64,000 nt of DNA from Pseudomonadota bacterium (GTDB lineage: Bacteria; Pseudomonadota; Alphaproteobacteria; Paracaedibacterales; CAITNM01). Of this stretch, positions 62,612-64,000 are shown piece by piece (position 1 is the stretch's first letter; every line of letters starts with the position of its first letter). Where the stretch lies: contig JAGOSL010000003.1 in NCBI GenBank assembly GCA_018062345.1, forward strand, positions 60,850 through 124,849, read 5' to 3'. The notes beneath the pieces were generated by a model. It worked only from the letters and a program-made list of their open reading frames with translations. It did not search any database and had not been told where the DNA came from. The translations under genes were made by a program, and so were the position numbers.

Positions 62612-62960
62612 AATCAGAGTCTCCTAAATATTTTTAAGTTGTTACTAAGCTCAACAAGCCTTGCTTGGCAAAATTACTTAACGTATCTCGTTGCCAAGAA
62701 GCACGCGATGAAGTATTAATCTAATTTCGAGTGCCATTACATTTTATTAATATGATTTATTAGTTAATAAATATTTAATAAAAAAATAATATTATTATTT
62801 TTATTTTTTCTATAATTAATTCATAATTTTTAAGTAAAAAGTAACAACTTGTGCAATTGGAAGTTCTTGATCCAAGTTAAAAAAGGGGGCTCGCTTGTTT
62901 TTTTTGAACAACACGTAAGCGAAGGCCCCAGGGGTTTGATTGTTCTCTGATATTTAAAGG
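62612..62960. other. Intergenic stretch between family members 2 and 3
   Basis: No gene. It holds the promoter region of 61583-62611, a very AT-rich block (62745-62840) and the terminator of 62961-63890. Confidence 0.6.
62878..62929 (-). terminator. Terminator of family member 3
   Basis: Long GC-rich stem (62886-62896 with 62917-62929, two-base bulge), A/T loop, and T-run on the minus strand, 32 bp after the stop codon. Confidence 0.75.
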
Positions 62961-63890
62961 CTAAATTCTTACAACTGGTAGAGAAAGAGGCGTAGAAACA
63001 GTCTCTATAGACGCTGTGCCTCCTTCAGAGAGTTTGAAATTAATTGCAGGTAATGGCTTTCTGAAAGAATCTGGGGTATATAATTGAAGATTTTTATTCG
63101 CTGCAATAGTATATCCCCCAATGCCAGATGCAGCTGTAGGACTAATAATATTTGAACTTTTAGTGAATGTAGAGCGGTAATTTCCGTCCATGCTTATTCC
63201 ACATACAGAACCAGAGAAGGTTGTATCTTCAGAAATTACTAAAGGAGCAGTGTCTGCCAAAGCTACAGACAAATTGGGGTGTCTTTGAATTACTACTTTA
63301 GATCCTGCAAGTAATGCAGAAAAACCAGGCGCCGGAGATATTCTGGATCCTACAAAAATACTTCCGCCATTCGCAGGAAATGTTGCATTAATAAACGGAT
63401 CGGCAGAATTCGGTTCAATCGATACTATACAACCAACAGGAAGGGGGCCTTGGAACCAACTAACTGGAGCAGACGTCGGTGCGTTTGTTAGCGCAAAGCG
63501 AATAAGCGTATTAGCAGCAGGAGTCGGCAGTGCATATTGAAGTCCACCTGAAACAAGCGCATCAAAACCAGTCGCATCACCTTTTATCCAAATAGTTTTT
63601 AGCGTTTGGGGAAAAGATGATATTCCCGTTGCCATATTGTTTGCTTCTGGCGTGCTTCCTGATTGTTCAAATGTTATTTGAAGTGTCTCGCAATTTGATT
63701 TTGGCGCTGTGCATTCGTTAAATCCTCCGGCGGTGCCAACTAGAATACTATCGTTTCTAAAATATTTAACAGTCTTGCCCCCAGGGACTCTTTGTTCTTC
63801 GCCTACGGTATAAATGGTCGTGCTTGCAGCGTTTGCACAAGCGTAAAAAACAGAAATAGATAAAAAAAAGTATTTCAAGCGTTTGACCAT
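62961..63890 (-). CDS. Secreted tandem-family protein, member 3
   Basis: A 309-residue member of the three-gene family, with signal peptide ending near ACANA. Blocks: VGTAGGFNECTAPKSNCETL, YALPTPAANTLIRFALTNAP, SWFQGPLPVGCIVSIEPNSA, GGSIFVGSRI, PGFSALLAG and HPNLSVALAD. Its start has AAAGAG upstream. It lacks one inter-block segment present in members 1 and 2 and so is shorter. Function unknown. Confidence 0.65.
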   Translation of the reverse strand: MVKRLKYFFLSISVFYACANAASTTIYTVGEEQRVPGGKTVKYFRNDSILVGTAGGFNECTAPKSNCETLQITFEQSGSTPEANNMATGISSFPQTLKTIWIKGDATGFDALVSGGLQYALPTPAANTLIRFALTNAPTSAPVSWFQGPLPVGCIVSIEPNSADPFINATFPANGGSIFVGSRISPAPGFSALLAGSKVVIQRHPNLSVALADTAPLVISEDTTFSGSVCGISMDGNYRSTFTKSSNIISPTAASGIGGYTIAANKNLQLYTPDSFRKPLPAINFKLSEGGTASIETVSTPLSLPVVRI

Positions 63891-64000
63891 GGTATGATCT
63901 CTTTGATATTTAGTTCATTTAATATGATTAGAGTAAAAAAAAGTTAATATATGTTTAAACAAACAGGCTAAAGAATTTTTCACTTCAAAAGACTTAATTA

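Overview
This window reads as a piece of the chromosome of an AT-rich, probably host-associated alphaproteobacterium of the Holosporales/Rickettsiales type. The evidence is a FliX flagellar regulator (a family confined to alphaproteobacteria), a CcmF cytochrome c maturation protein, a dispersed palindromic element lying in frame inside ccmF in the manner of Rickettsia palindromic elements, a drug/metabolite transporter resembling the rickettsial S-adenosylmethionine importer, and about thirty secreted proteins of unknown function. No tRNA, rRNA, CRISPR array, integrase or transposase was recognised. The lineage assignment is inference.

A small housekeeping set is spread along the window: an FMN reductase, hisC-recG (overlapping), an EamA transporter, a DEAD-box helicase, a prepilin-like protein, an MFS transporter, an RluA-type pseudouridine synthase, tadA, a SPOR protein, an RMD1/DUF155 protein, ccmF, a Phd/VapC toxin-antitoxin pair, DedA and a dicarboxylate/amino-acid symporter.

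A second layer is an HK97-type, gene-transfer-agent-like (GTA-like) gene set, all on the minus strand and in canonical order: terminase (57.7-59.0 kb), portal and prohead protease (22.0-23.8 kb), major capsid, two head-tail adaptors, a DUF3168-like protein and a tail protein (17.8-20.7 kb), then a tail hub, tail-fibre-like proteins, SleB endolysin and holin (9.4-13.0 kb). It is broken into four blocks. The gaps hold signal-peptide-bearing genes with their own terminators, and several phage blocks start directly after a related terminator hairpin. No tape measure protein is present. It looks like a dispersed GTA or a decayed prophage whose operon has taken in secreted-protein cassettes.

The third layer is the secreted repertoire. 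It includes two very large coiled-coil proteins in head-to-head orientation that share an almost identical N-terminal module, so that a 184-bp inverted repeat flanks a 1.3-kb segment holding an outer-membrane beta-barrel gene and both promoters and start codons: a possible invertible switch. Other members are a 1434-aa protein with an N-terminal Nudix domain, a secreted RAP-domain protein, a trypsin-fold protein that has lost its catalytic residues, a secreted HAD phosphatase, a protein of 51-residue tandem repeats, three tandem paralogues at the right edge, and several small secreted proteins with twin CX3C cysteine pairs.

Decay is also visible: a MazF remnant without a start, an S9 peptidase frameshifted by an apparent 292-bp tandem duplication, two frameshifted secreted-protein pseudogenes, and an orphan YafQ-type toxin. 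A 494-bp intergenic region upstream of tadA carries two perfect DnaA-box matches and a CtrA-type site and is a weak candidate replication origin.
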